DNA of 64,000 bases from Shewanella fodinae (GCF_014651955.1 NZ_BMXW01000001.1:143956-207955); one strand, 5' to 3'. Shown: positions 55,689-62,817, counted from the first letter of the stretch. Notes: generated by a model not told the origin, from the sequence alone. Numbers and translations: made by a program.

Positions 55689-56104
55689 TGAACATCGAAG
55701 ACTCTCCTCTTGATGAATGGATTGACACTCTTAAGCCGTATCAGAAATCTACAATCAGAGCGCTTACCAATCAGTGCAGCGAAGAAGAAACAGCGAAAAA
55801 ATGGCTTTCTGCACAAGGGCCAAGCTCTACAGTAGGATTTGGCGGTGTGTCTAATCCCGAACCATTCTTCGACCGTTTCATGGAGGAATTTCGCAAGTTT
55901 ATCTGTGGTGATGAGGCTTATGAAGATTTTCGTAAACAACTTGGCGCAGAGTCGCCTGTTGTTAAAACAATCTATGTGAGCGTTATATCAACTGCACTTG
56001 GCGCTACGCTAGGCTATACAGCCACGTTACTTGCGCCTGCTGTAGCTGTGTTGCTGCACCTAGTTGGGAAAATGGGGGTTAACGCATGGTGCGCAGCAAG
56101 CTAA
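55688..56104 (+). CDS. Cassette 4, gene 2: membrane-anchored partner protein
   Basis: A 138-residue protein. Residues 1-90 are soluble and acidic (SPLDEWIDTLKPYQKSTIRA, GVSNPEPFFDRFMEEFRKF). Residues 95-130 form two hydrophobic stretches (TIYVSVISTALGATLGYTAT, LLAPAVAVLLHLVG). It overlaps the protease stop, so the two are co-translated. Its membrane segment could be a pore-forming or anchoring part, possibly cleaved by the protease. No known family. Confidence 0.7.
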   Translation: MNIEDSPLDEWIDTLKPYQKSTIRALTNQCSEEETAKKWLSAQGPSSTVGFGGVSNPEPFFDRFMEEFRKFICGDEAYEDFRKQLGAESPVVKTIYVSVISTALGATLGYTATLLAPAVAVLLHLVGKMGVNAWCAAS

Positions 56105-56179
56105 CAATGCCGTAAACTCGGACGCATTTTTCGTTCGCTGCGCTCACTACAAATGCGCCGGTTACGGCTAACGTTAGCC
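56099..56179 (+). repeat. attC: attC4
   Basis: Begins AGCTAAC and ends GTTAGCC. ATGCCGTAAACTCGGACGCA pairs imperfectly with TGCGCCGGTTACGGC. The inner part has TTTTTCGTTCGCTGCGCTCA. 81 bases. Confidence 0.8.
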
Positions 56180-56233
56180 ATAATCCACAGAAGTTAGCCG
56201 CCGTCGAAACTAGCTAAATTAAAGCGAGACAAT

Positions 56234-57061
56234 ATGTATTACCACGCAATAGTAGAAACCACAGACAAGAACAAAAAGGGTGATTACGAACGCTGTTATG
56301 AACTGGATTGCGAAAATCTTGACGATATTATTGATCTTATTGTTCGACCGTATTCACAAAGCGAACAAATTTACGTCAACGGCAGGCACATAAACCGCCA
56401 GAATATTAGGTCACTAAAAATAAAGTCATCTGACAGGTCATTAGCAGAGTTGCGCGACATCGCCCAGAGCCAAGTAAGCCCGAACGTATTTTATGTGCAC
56501 ACAGCGATAACTGTTGTGAATAACGATAGATACGTCCATGACATCACAAAAGAAGCTCTTAGATCCGTAGGTGAAATCTTAAAGCCAAGCACCTCGTCTG
56601 AAAAATCAATCCGAGCAGATAAAAACAAGGTTTTTATTGTGCATGGCAGGGATGATCATGCAAAAACAGAGGTGGCGCGCTTTGTTGAAAAACTAGGTTT
56701 TAGTGCAATTATTCTCCATGAGCAGGCGAGTTCCGGAAAAACAATAATTGAGAAAATTGAGGCCCATACAAACGTCGGCTTTGCCATTGTATTGTATACG
56801 CCCTGCGATATTGGATGCATTGCTGGGGAGAGCAGTACCAAGCCACGAGCCCGACAAAATGTTGTATTCGAGCATGGCTACCTGATCGGAAAATTAGGTC
56901 GCTCGAACGTTTGCGCTTTAGTAAAAGGTGATGTTGAAACTCCAAACGACATCAGCGGCGTTGTCTATGTCCAGCTTGACGGCAACGGTGGATGGCGCTT
57001 TGCTGTAGCCAAAGAAATGTTAAATTCTGGATATGTTGTTGACATGAACAACGCACTCTAG
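56234..57061 (+). CDS. Cassette 5: TIR-like (CAP12/Pycsar-type) nucleotide-binding protein
   Basis: A 275-residue protein. Residues 1-125 form an N-terminal domain of unknown type. Residues 132-270 are the TIR-like domain: KVFIVHGRDDHAKTEVARFV, LHEQASSGKTIIEKIEAHTN, ARQNVVFEHGYLIGKLGR. This family (PF10137-like) includes effectors in CBASS systems that degrade NAD+ when activated. No cyclase is adjacent here, so the activating signal is unknown; a self-contained effector is likely. It is a single-gene cassette. Confidence 0.85.
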   Translation: MYYHAIVETTDKNKKGDYERCYELDCENLDDIIDLIVRPYSQSEQIYVNGRHINRQNIRSLKIKSSDRSLAELRDIAQSQVSPNVFYVHTAITVVNNDRYVHDITKEALRSVGEILKPSTSSEKSIRADKNKVFIVHGRDDHAKTEVARFVEKLGFSAIILHEQASSGKTIIEKIEAHTNVGFAIVLYTPCDIGCIAGESSTKPRARQNVVFEHGYLIGKLGRSNVCALVKGDVETPNDISGVVYVQLDGNGGWRFAVAKEMLNSGYVVDMNNAL

Positions 57062-57130
57062 GCTAACAATGCGTTCCAGCGGACTGTCAAAAGCTCCGCT
57101 TTTGCCATCCGCTGAACTCAAACGTTATAT
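57061..57130 (+). repeat. attC: attC5
   Basis: Begins GGCTAAC and ends GTTATAT, 70 bases. Inner stem AGCGGA...TCCGCT around CTGTCAAAAGCTCCGCTTTTGCCA. Confidence 0.75.
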
Positions 57131-57146
57131 TTTTCGGAGAGTTTAA

Positions 57147-57467
57147 GTGCACGATTTCGTTGGTAAGTGGTGTATCACTTGGATGTCAAACTGGGGTCAA
57201 GACTATGTAGATTTAGTTGAACCCGGTTACTTTGAATTTACTGATGACGGCTTAGGGGAATTTGTTTTCGGTGCGGTAAAAGGCTGGGTTGATGCCCGTG
57301 TATCTACACGCTTACCCTATATGGAGTTTTCATGGCAAGGTGAATGTGAAGGCGATGATCTGTGTGGTCGTGGAAAAATCGAGTTCACAACTCCTTTTAA
57401 AGGCGAAGGCGAAATATTCATTCATAACGGCGACGAATCAGAGTTCGTCATTGAAAGAAAAATATAA
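57147..57467 (+). CDS. Cassette 6: hypothetical beta-rich protein
   Basis: A 106-residue protein with GTG start and CGGAGAG upstream. It begins MHDFVGKWCITWMSNWGQDY and reads as a series of short strands with acidic turns (ECEGDDLCGRGKIEFTTPFK). A lipocalin-like or OB-like barrel is possible. No function; similar short beta proteins occur in other integrons. Confidence 0.65.
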   Translation: MHDFVGKWCITWMSNWGQDYVDLVEPGYFEFTDDGLGEFVFGAVKGWVDARVSTRLPYMEFSWQGECEGDDLCGRGKIEFTTPFKGEGEIFIHNGDESEFVIERKI

Positions 57468-57542
57468 CAAGCGCCTTAAACAACACGGCCTGCGGCCGCT
57501 GGACTCGCAACAAGTTGCTCGCCGTTTAGGCGGGCGTTGATA
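57462..57542 (+). repeat. attC: attC6 (interrupted at its 3' core by the IS)
   Basis: The 5' arm AACAAGCGCCTTAAAC pairs with GTTTAGGCGGGCGTT at the 3' end. The final core reads GTTGATA, not GTTRRRY. The sequence after the IS starts TATGTC, so the intact core was probably GTTATGT. Confidence 0.75.
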
Positions 57543-57550
57543 TGATTCCC

Positions 57551-57807
57551 ATTGTCAAATAGATAAGAGTGTCCTTACCGGAGACCCAAAAATCTCCGGT
57601 AAGGACACTCTGACAGTCGGACTTTGGCGAGTAAGTGTCGGCGGTTGACCTTGCTGATATCCGCGAGTTTGGTTATTCGCATTACTTGTGTTCGCCGCAG
57701 GAGCCTTGCCTCAGTCTAGGAGCGCGGATGTGACCGCTTAACGCCCTCGAGGGTTGCTCGCACCGCTGCCGCCGTCCGGCGCTGCCAGAGTGATTTTTAA
57801 ATGTAAT
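57551..57807 (-). ncRNA. Candidate guide (bridge/seek) RNA region of the IS
   Basis: 257 bases between the transposase stop and the left terminal repeat with no gene. In the IS1111 group the recombination guide RNA is encoded downstream of the transposase. On the transposase strand it contains GGGCGTTAAGC (57736-57746), an attC-core match that shares GGGCGTT with the actual target at 57532-57538. A palindrome CCCTCGAGGG adjoins it. A 19-bp perfect hairpin lies at 57566-57611. Transcription is inferred. Confidence 0.5.
57566..57611. repeat. Perfect 19-bp inverted repeat within the IS
   Basis: AGAGTGTCCTTACCGGAGA (57566-57584) and TCTCCGGTAAGGACACTCT (57593-57611) are perfect complements around CCCAAAAA. 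It is far longer than the terminal repeats and close to the end of the IS. As RNA it would be a very stable hairpin, either an end of the guide RNA or a transcription block. Confidence 0.85.
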
Positions 57808-58935
57808 TCAGTACGCTTGTTGTGGCATATCGGCATCAAAACCTTGGGCTAAATCCCAAATGTAACCTGTCAGTTCGCGAGCCACAGCGGTAACGACTTT
57901 ATTGTATTCTTTGCCTCTTGCTTTTAAGGTATGAAAACGTCGACATAGGCGCTGCTGGATTTCCCATGAGCGAGTTTGCAGTTTGATAGAGTGCTCTTGT
58001 TGGCGACTTTCCAATTCCCTTGAGACCCGAGCAGGGAAACGATAGGCCCAGGCCGATTCAATAAGGATGCGTCTGGCGTGGCTATTGCCGCACTTAGTGA
58101 TGCCACCACGCCGTTCCCGCTGACCACTGGAGTGTTCGCTGGGTGTCAAACCGACAAAGTTCATCAGTGAACGCGGAGAAGCAAAGCGTCTGAGGTCACC
58201 CAGTTCCGCCAATAGGGTCATAGCGGATAAGAAACGTACTCCACGCAGTACCGTCAGACGTTGCACCAGTGGGTACCAACGCCAGCTTTCGGCCAGGCTT
58301 TGCAGTTCCAATTCCAGCCGTTGCAAGCGCTCATAGCGCTCGGTAACGATATGAATGTAATGCTGAAAGGTGATTTTAGTAGCACTTTGCGGAAAGTTGA
58401 TATCAGCCAGGTGGCGTCGATAGGCCTCGGTCCAGTTTTGCCGACCTGTGCAGGGATGACCATGACGCAGCAGAAAGGATTTCAGCCGTTGCCGTGCCTG
58501 GCGCAAATCGAGCATGGCATCTTCCCGGCAGCGGATAAGGTCGCGGATAGCTTCATCCCGCTCATCCGGAACATAAATAGAGTGCAAATCGCCGCTACGC
58601 GCTAACCTGGCCAATGTCATGGCATCGCGTTTATCGGTTTTGACCCGGTCGCCCGGAGCTTTGGGGATGAGTGCCGGTGCTACCACCCAGCATTCAATGC
58701 CACGGCGCAACAGATGACGATAGAGCCAGAAGCCGCAGGGCCCGGCCTCATAGATAACACAGAGCTTGCTGGTCTTGGCTATTTGATTCTTAATGAGTTT
58801 ATCGAATGAACGCAGGTTGGTTGGGATTGTGCCATGGTAATGCACAGTCTCAGCAGACTTATCAGAAACCCAGGCCACGTCAGTGGTCTCCTTGTGTACG
58901 TCCAACCCGATAAAAAGTGTGTTAGCTTTAGACAT
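57808..58935 (-). CDS. IS110-family transposase (RuvC-like DEDD recombinase)
   Basis: A 375-residue enzyme. DEDD site: D12 (FIGLDVHKE), E63 (VIYEAGPCG), D101 and D104 (VKTDKRDAMTLAR). The C-terminal IS110 domain starts near LTVLRGVRFLSAMTLLAELG and holds the conserved serine region PSEHSSGQRERRGGITKCGN. AGGAGG precedes the ATG. Intact. Such enzymes use a guide RNA to choose the target. Confidence 0.95.
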   Translation of the reverse strand: MSKANTLFIGLDVHKETTDVAWVSDKSAETVHYHGTIPTNLRSFDKLIKNQIAKTSKLCVIYEAGPCGFWLYRHLLRRGIECWVVAPALIPKAPGDRVKTDKRDAMTLARLARSGDLHSIYVPDERDEAIRDLIRCREDAMLDLRQARQRLKSFLLRHGHPCTGRQNWTEAYRRHLADINFPQSATKITFQHYIHIVTERYERLQRLELELQSLAESWRWYPLVQRLTVLRGVRFLSAMTLLAELGDLRRFASPRSLMNFVGLTPSEHSSGQRERRGGITKCGNSHARRILIESAWAYRFPARVSRELESRQQEHSIKLQTRSWEIQQRLCRRFHTLKARGKEYNKVVTAVARELTGYIWDLAQGFDADMPQQAY

Positions 58936-59057
58936 GTCGGCCTCCTGTGATTGTTTGCCTATTGGATCAACAAACAGTGTGGTTCTGGTTTAACTAATCC
59001 ACGAGAAAACACGGAGGCCGACACCTGCTCAGGGAATCATTATGTCTAGGGGACAGG

Positions 59058-59536
59058 ATGAAGCTTTGGCTGCGTCGGACAATTGGAATTCTTACTCTTG
59101 GTGGCGGTGCCATTGGCTTCGCGGCGGGATTGACGCTGCTCATATCTCGCAGCAATCCACTCGAGTGGTTGTTTTGTATCGCATTTATGGCCGTCTTCTG
59201 CGGGATGCGTCTATTGGAGGCGGCAAAGGGCGCGGAGCGCGCCACGCTTAAGTATTGGTTCGTGCAGGTCCCGTCCTTCAGCTCACCAATTATTGGTTAC
59301 TTCTTATCAAGCGGCTTCCACGTAACGGTGAATCGCTGCAAGTAGCGCCTCTTAAGCTCAATGGCAATTTCATGATTGGCAGCGAATTTAACTACTCGCT
59401 TATGCAACCCGAGCAAACTTGGTCTATTGGATTCAATTTGTTCGCTGCTGCAATCGTCTGGTGGCTTGCTCGTACAGTGCGTCGTCTATCCCCTAACAAT
59501 TCATTCAAGCCGAACCCGCTTCTCGGGTCGGCTTAA
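59058..59536 (+). pseudogene. Cassette 7: membrane protein gene with a frameshift
   Basis: The first frame (59058-59345) reads MKLWLRRTIGILTLGGGAIG, LLISRSNPLEWLFCIAFMA, YWFVQVPSFSSPIIGYFLSS and ends NRCK. The next frame, open from 59255, continues the same kind of protein: ESLQVAPLKLNGNFMIGSEF, WSIGFNLFAAAIVWWLARTV, and stops at 59536 inside attC7. The two halves join if one base is missing near 59325. About four membrane helices. Likely inactive. Confidence 0.7.
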
Positions 59537-59550
59537 TTCAGGCGTTAGCC
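59491..59550 (+). repeat. attC: attC7 (60-base type)
   Basis: CCCTAACAATTCATTCAAGC to GGCTTAATTCAGGCGTTAGCC. It is a compact, near-perfect palindrome with AACCCGCTTCTCGGGT at its centre, unlike the other attC sites and like those of pseudomonad/xanthomonad integrons. The frameshifted gene runs into it. Confidence 0.88.
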
Positions 59551-59566
59551 GTCTAGAGAGGTATGC

Positions 59567-60103
59567 TTGAATTATCGAGTAGTTTTTACTGGTGGACCTG
59601 GCTCAGGGAAAACCGCCGTCATTGACTTTCTATGTCGTCTTGGTTATCAGAGTGCGCCAGAGGTGGGGCGGAAAGTCATCCAGTCACAAGTTAACTCTCA
59701 AGGTGTTGCGTTACCTTGGATGGATAAGAAAGCGTTTAGAGACGAGATGGTTTCTGAAGAAATTAGCAATTACAAAAACTATGGTAGTTCTATTCTTACC
59801 TTTTTTGACCGAAGCATAATTGACTCATACGGGTACAGTAAGCTTGAGGAAATACCAATATCCGATTGCTTGCTAAAGAGTTGCCATGAATTGGCCTATA
59901 ACCTAAAGGTTTTTATTTTTCCTCCATGGGAGCTGATTTACGAGAATGATAAGGAGCGTAAACAGGACTTTAATGAGGCTGTTGCAACGTATGATGAAAT
60001 GGTGAGGGCTTACGAATATTTTGGTTATGAGCTAATAGAAGTTCCCAAGGCTTCGGTTGAGGAAAGGGTTGAGTTCATCTTGCAAAGAACGCGCGACGGC
60101 TAA
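59567..60103 (+). CDS. Cassette 8: AAA-type ATPase/kinase
   Basis: A 178-residue protein, TTG start with AGAGAGG upstream. Walker A is VVFTGGPGSGKTAVIDFL (residues 9-16 the loop) and the second acidic motif is ILTFFDRSIID. The rest is helical with a C-terminal PWELIYENDKERKQDFNEAV stretch. It fits the AAA_28 family of small nucleotide kinases or ATPases of unknown substrate. An ATG in another frame at 59563 is ignored. Confidence 0.8.
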   Translation: MNYRVVFTGGPGSGKTAVIDFLCRLGYQSAPEVGRKVIQSQVNSQGVALPWMDKKAFRDEMVSEEISNYKNYGSSILTFFDRSIIDSYGYSKLEEIPISDCLLKSCHELAYNLKVFIFPPWELIYENDKERKQDFNEAVATYDEMVRAYEYFGYELIEVPKASVEERVEFILQRTRDG

Positions 60104-60190
60104 CAAGTTCCTCAAGTTTACTCCGGGCCTTTGGCCCTCCGTGGGACCTACGCAGCTTCGCTGCTCCGGCCCCTTAGCAAAGCGTTATGC
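60098..60190 (+). repeat. attC: attC8
   Basis: Begins GGCTAAC and ends GTTATGC, 93 bases. Inner stem CGCAGCTTCGCTGC. AGGCC...GGCCT-like pairs flank it. Cassette 8 stop is inside. Confidence 0.8.
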
Positions 60191-60213
60191 CTTGTAAACA
60201 AGGAAGCTAAACT

Positions 60214-60912
60214 ATGTTTGAAGTACTTCACCCGCACAAAAACGAACTAATTACTCATCCGGAATATATTCAGCTTGCTGCTAAGAATGGTTTCCAATTG
60301 CCCAATGAATATGTGGGTGGCCGTTGCCCCGTCTGCAAAAGGCGAATGAAGGTAAGGGCTGGTCACAAAAAAGATGACGGGCATTTTTATCACAATGACA
60401 GCTTGTTCTGTCCAACTAAAGATCCTGCGTCACGACCGTATCTTGGTAAAACCCCTGCTAACGCAGATCCAGCTGCCGCCGCACGGAACCGCGAGTTTGC
60501 AAGGAGCAATATCAACGCTATATGGAGTAGGTTAAATGAAATGGTTCCCTACCTAGATCTGAGGGAGTTTGTTTCAATTCTAGAGGAGGGCAGGCGAATT
60601 AACGTCTATGGGTATGTGGATTTGGATCCGGCGCTTCTTCCTTATGTGTACGTGACGCTAATCAATTTTCTTCCTAGCAAAAGCCGTAATAAGCAACGAA
60701 AATTGAAGTTCTGCTTCTTCTACGAAACCGAGGTGGAAAATTATGAAGACCTTTGGATAGATAGGGGGCGGGAATGCCATTTGTCACGTATCTCGTACGA
60801 TGGCAACCAGACGAAGAGAGTAAAATTATTTGAAATGGAACGGAAATATCTTTCGCGCCTGGAATACCCTCTTTCAGAGAAGCAGGAGCAATGGGTCTCT
60901 TCTGTATGCTAG
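60214..60912 (+). CDS. Cassette 9: CoiA-like zinc-finger protein
   Basis: A 232-residue protein. Residues 37-70 hold CPVCKRRMKVRAGHKKDDGH, then HND and FCPT, a Cx2C plus HxxH/C zinc site as in the competence protein CoiA. The rest (100-232) is of unknown fold. No nuclease motif is clear. It may be a nucleic-acid-binding protein. Confidence 0.65.
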   Translation: MFEVLHPHKNELITHPEYIQLAAKNGFQLPNEYVGGRCPVCKRRMKVRAGHKKDDGHFYHNDSLFCPTKDPASRPYLGKTPANADPAAAARNREFARSNINAIWSRLNEMVPYLDLREFVSILEEGRRINVYGYVDLDPALLPYVYVTLINFLPSKSRNKQRKLKFCFFYETEVENYEDLWIDRGRECHLSRISYDGNQTKRVKLFEMERKYLSRLEYPLSEKQEQWVSSVC

Positions 60913-60979
60913 GCATAACAAGGCAAATCCACTCGGACGCTTCGCTTTCGCTCAGCGCTGGTGATTTGCGACGTTATAA
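60913..60979 (+). repeat. attC: attC9
   Basis: Begins GCATAAC and ends GTTATAA, 67 bases. CAAGGCAAATCCACTCGG pairs with GCTGGTGATTTGCGACG, and the loop is TTCGCTTTCGCTCA. Confidence 0.78.
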
Positions 60980-61009
60980 GTCAATCGAAACAATGTAGGA
61001 AATCACAAG

Positions 61010-61705
61010 ATGGCAGAAGAAAAGAAAAAGGGATATCCAAAAATTGCGCAAGCGAACTGGTTTGGACTACGGGACAAATTGAAGCAAAGAGTCCCTGGAG
61101 AAATGAGTGCATCTTATGTCGCCAGTGCAATGGGAATGGCAGAGGGATCGGCCAGAGCTAATGTGGTTTCCCCGCTGAAGGCACTTGGAATAGTTAGTGA
61201 GGATTCTAAGCCAACCGAACTCGCTTACGATTGGCGTGATGATTCCAAATATCCAGAAGTGTGCGAAAAGATAATTGAATCAATTTATCCGCAAGAATTG
61301 CAGGATCTTTTTCACACTCCAGATGCCCAGCTATCAGATGTGACTTCTTGGTTTATGAGAGATGCAAAAGTTGGGGAGCCGGCAGCAAAAATGTTCGCGA
61401 CCACCTACATTATGCTTCTTCAGAAAACGCCTCAAGCTGCTAAAGATGTCACCAAGCCCAAGGCAGCTAAACCAAAGGCCGACAGTCCCAAAAAGGCAGC
61501 GACAACAAAGAAAAAAGAGCCAGAGAGTAAACCTAAGCCTTCTGATGCACCAAATTCGAATCCAGCAGATGCTGGAAAAGCACATGGGTTTTCCCCTCGT
61601 TTGCATATCGACGTTCAAGTGCATATCTCTCCAGAAAGTTCGCCTGAGCAAATTGATAAGATATTTGAATCTATGGCTAAGCACCTCAAGGACTTCAAGA
61701 GCTAA
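61010..61705 (+). CDS. Cassette 10, gene 1: DUF5343-type protein
   Basis: A 231-residue protein. Residues 1-135 have the DUF5343 form: YPKIAQANWFGLRDKLKQRV, SARANVVSPLKALGIVSED, YDWRDDSKYPEVCEKIIES. It resembles a winged-helix array. Residues 140-190 are a lysine/proline-rich linker. The end has LHIDVQVHISPESSPEQIDK, a small alpha-beta tail. The stop overlaps the next ATG (TAATG). Pairing with a downstream partner is common for this family in my memory. Confidence 0.75.
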   Translation: MAEEKKKGYPKIAQANWFGLRDKLKQRVPGEMSASYVASAMGMAEGSARANVVSPLKALGIVSEDSKPTELAYDWRDDSKYPEVCEKIIESIYPQELQDLFHTPDAQLSDVTSWFMRDAKVGEPAAKMFATTYIMLLQKTPQAAKDVTKPKAAKPKADSPKKAATTKKKEPESKPKPSDAPNSNPADAGKAHGFSPRLHIDVQVHISPESSPEQIDKIFESMAKHLKDFKS

Positions 61706-62223
61706 TGTTGGAAGATAATATCTCGAATGTACTAGCTAAGGTAAAAGTACTGAACGATGAATTAAGGGCTAATAATCTCCCTCCTGAAGATACCGGGCAT
61801 AGTACTGAGCAGCCAATAATCTATATGTCTCTAGTCCAAGGTACACGTGGATACATAGAAAAGTTGTCTCATCAAATTAATGGCACCTATGAAAACGGTT
61901 GGTATGATGGCTGCGCGGTAATGATTCGCAGATTAATAGAAACTCTTATCATTGAGTGTTTTGAATCGAAAGGTATCGCGCACAAGATACAAAATACAAC
62001 CGGAGATTTTATTTATTTAAGTGACCTAATTTCAGCTACTTTGTCTGAGAGTTCATGGAATATTGGGCGGAATGCAAAAAAATCGCTCAAAGCACTTAAA
62101 GATATTGGCGATAAATCAGCCCACAGTAGAAGATTTATCGCTCAGCGAAGGGACATAGACAACGTCATGGCAGATATAAGGAATGTAGTTCAAGAACTCA
62201 TATATTTGGCATCGCTAAAGTGA
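61705..62223 (+). CDS. Cassette 10, gene 2: DUF4145/HEPN-like protein
   Basis: A 172-residue helical protein. The conserved part is WYDGCAVMIRRLIETLIIEC and ALKDIGDKSAHSRRFIAQRR, like DUF4145 or HEPN-type abortive-infection proteins. The HEPN Rx4-6H motif is not exact. It starts at the TAATG overlap with gene 1. Together they may be a toxin-like defence pair; this is inference. Confidence 0.7.
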   Translation: MLEDNISNVLAKVKVLNDELRANNLPPEDTGHSTEQPIIYMSLVQGTRGYIEKLSHQINGTYENGWYDGCAVMIRRLIETLIIECFESKGIAHKIQNTTGDFIYLSDLISATLSESSWNIGRNAKKSLKALKDIGDKSAHSRRFIAQRRDIDNVMADIRNVVQELIYLASLK

Positions 62224-62619
62224 CTTATATGTACTAGCTCAGACCTGATCTGACAGTTACCCATTTTCCCCTGATGAGCCCGTTCATTGTTGTAATTAGG
62301 AGCCATTCCATACTTTCGCTGACGTAGCCGATAAAAAGCTCACGGTCTACGTTTTATGGAAGGCAACACCTTAATGAATACTGCGGCCAAGGAGTCGTCA
62401 CATCCACTTCGACATATTGATATATAAGGGAAACCTGTGTCACAGTCTGAGACGAAAAATTGACAAATTTGTTTTAAATCAAATTCATCTTTTCTAAAGT
62501 GTGGCAAAACCTAGATTGTCGTTATCAGTACAAGTTGTACCGATACCAAGGAAGTTGTAAATGGAGCGCTGTTGTAACGGGAGTTCTCTCGTCTGCGTTT
62601 AATAAAAAGGAACGCATTT
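62224..62619. other. End of the integron: no clear attC; dyad near 62,523
   Basis: 396 bases with no supported gene. No RYYYAAC/GTTRRRY pair after cassette 10 is convincing. At 62523-62545 a 23-base dyad reads TATC-a-GTACAA-g-TTGTAC-c-GATA, perfect except its centre and one pair. TTGACA at 62460-62465 may be a -35 for the gene at 62620. Confidence 0.45.
62523..62545. promoter_or_regulatory. Operator-like 23-bp dyad
   Basis: Arms TATC-N-GTACAA and TTGTAC-N-GATA are complementary with one mismatched pair, centred on G. It lies 75 bases before the small membrane gene. Such dyads bind dimeric regulators; the protein is unknown. Confidence 0.45.
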
Positions 62620-62817
62620 ATGGATATCGCCATTTTAGTGGGAGCCGCAATACTGGTAGCACTCAATCTTCTATTTGCCTGGCGCGCGTACACTAGCCGC
62701 CTGCGGTTGAGTTTCAGTCGGCGTTATCACTGGCTGATGGCCAGCCTGATATTCGGCCCGATTGGCTATTATACTGTGCAAGGATTTCTCCCCAGTGAAC
62801 TGTTTTGCGAGGAATAA
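62620..62817 (+). CDS. Small membrane protein, 65 residues
   Basis: MDIAILVGAAILVALNLLFA is a first helix; YHWLMASLIFGPIGYYTVQG is a second. AAGGA precedes the ATG. It is like the short PLDc_N-type membrane proteins. It converges with the SulP gene immediately, with no gap. Function unknown. Confidence 0.75.
   Translation: MDIAILVGAAILVALNLLFAWRAYTSRLRLSFSRRYHWLMASLIFGPIGYYTVQGFLPSELFCEE

Larger units (their letters stand above)
57539..59041 (-). mobile_element. IS110/IS1111-type insertion sequence in attC6
   Basis: About 1.5 kb. Subterminal inverted repeats are ATGATTCCC at 57542-57550 and GGGAATCAT at 59032-59040. No target duplication is visible, as expected for the family. The transposase faces opposite to the cassettes. 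An IS1111-attC group that targets attC in this orientation is known. A second inverted repeat, TGTCGGCCTCC at 58935-58945 and GGAGGCCGACA at 59013-59023, flanks the transposase 5' side. Exact ends are uncertain by a few bases. Confidence 0.87.
52402..62223. mobile_element. Chromosomal integron: intI, attI and about ten cassettes
   Basis: A leftward integron integrase is followed by an attI-like site and a string of rightward genes. Each cassette is bounded by imperfect palindromes starting RYYYAAC-like and ending GTTRRRY-like. Nine such attC sites are seen, 60 to 93 bases long and different in sequence. The last cassette has no recognisable attC. Two cassettes hold two genes each. The attC diversity resembles Shewanella arrays more than the uniform Vibrio repeats. 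An IS110-family element interrupts attC6. Confidence 0.92.

Noticed and set aside
53944-60979. CRISPR array as explanation for the repeated motifs
   Set aside because: Repeats are 60-93 bases, differ in sequence, are separated by genes and carry GTTRRRY cores. They are attC sites. No cas genes occur.
62265-62330. Possible IS remnant after the last cassette
   Set aside because: The stretch CTGACAGTTACCC looks like a transposon end, but no partner repeat or transposase fragment is present.
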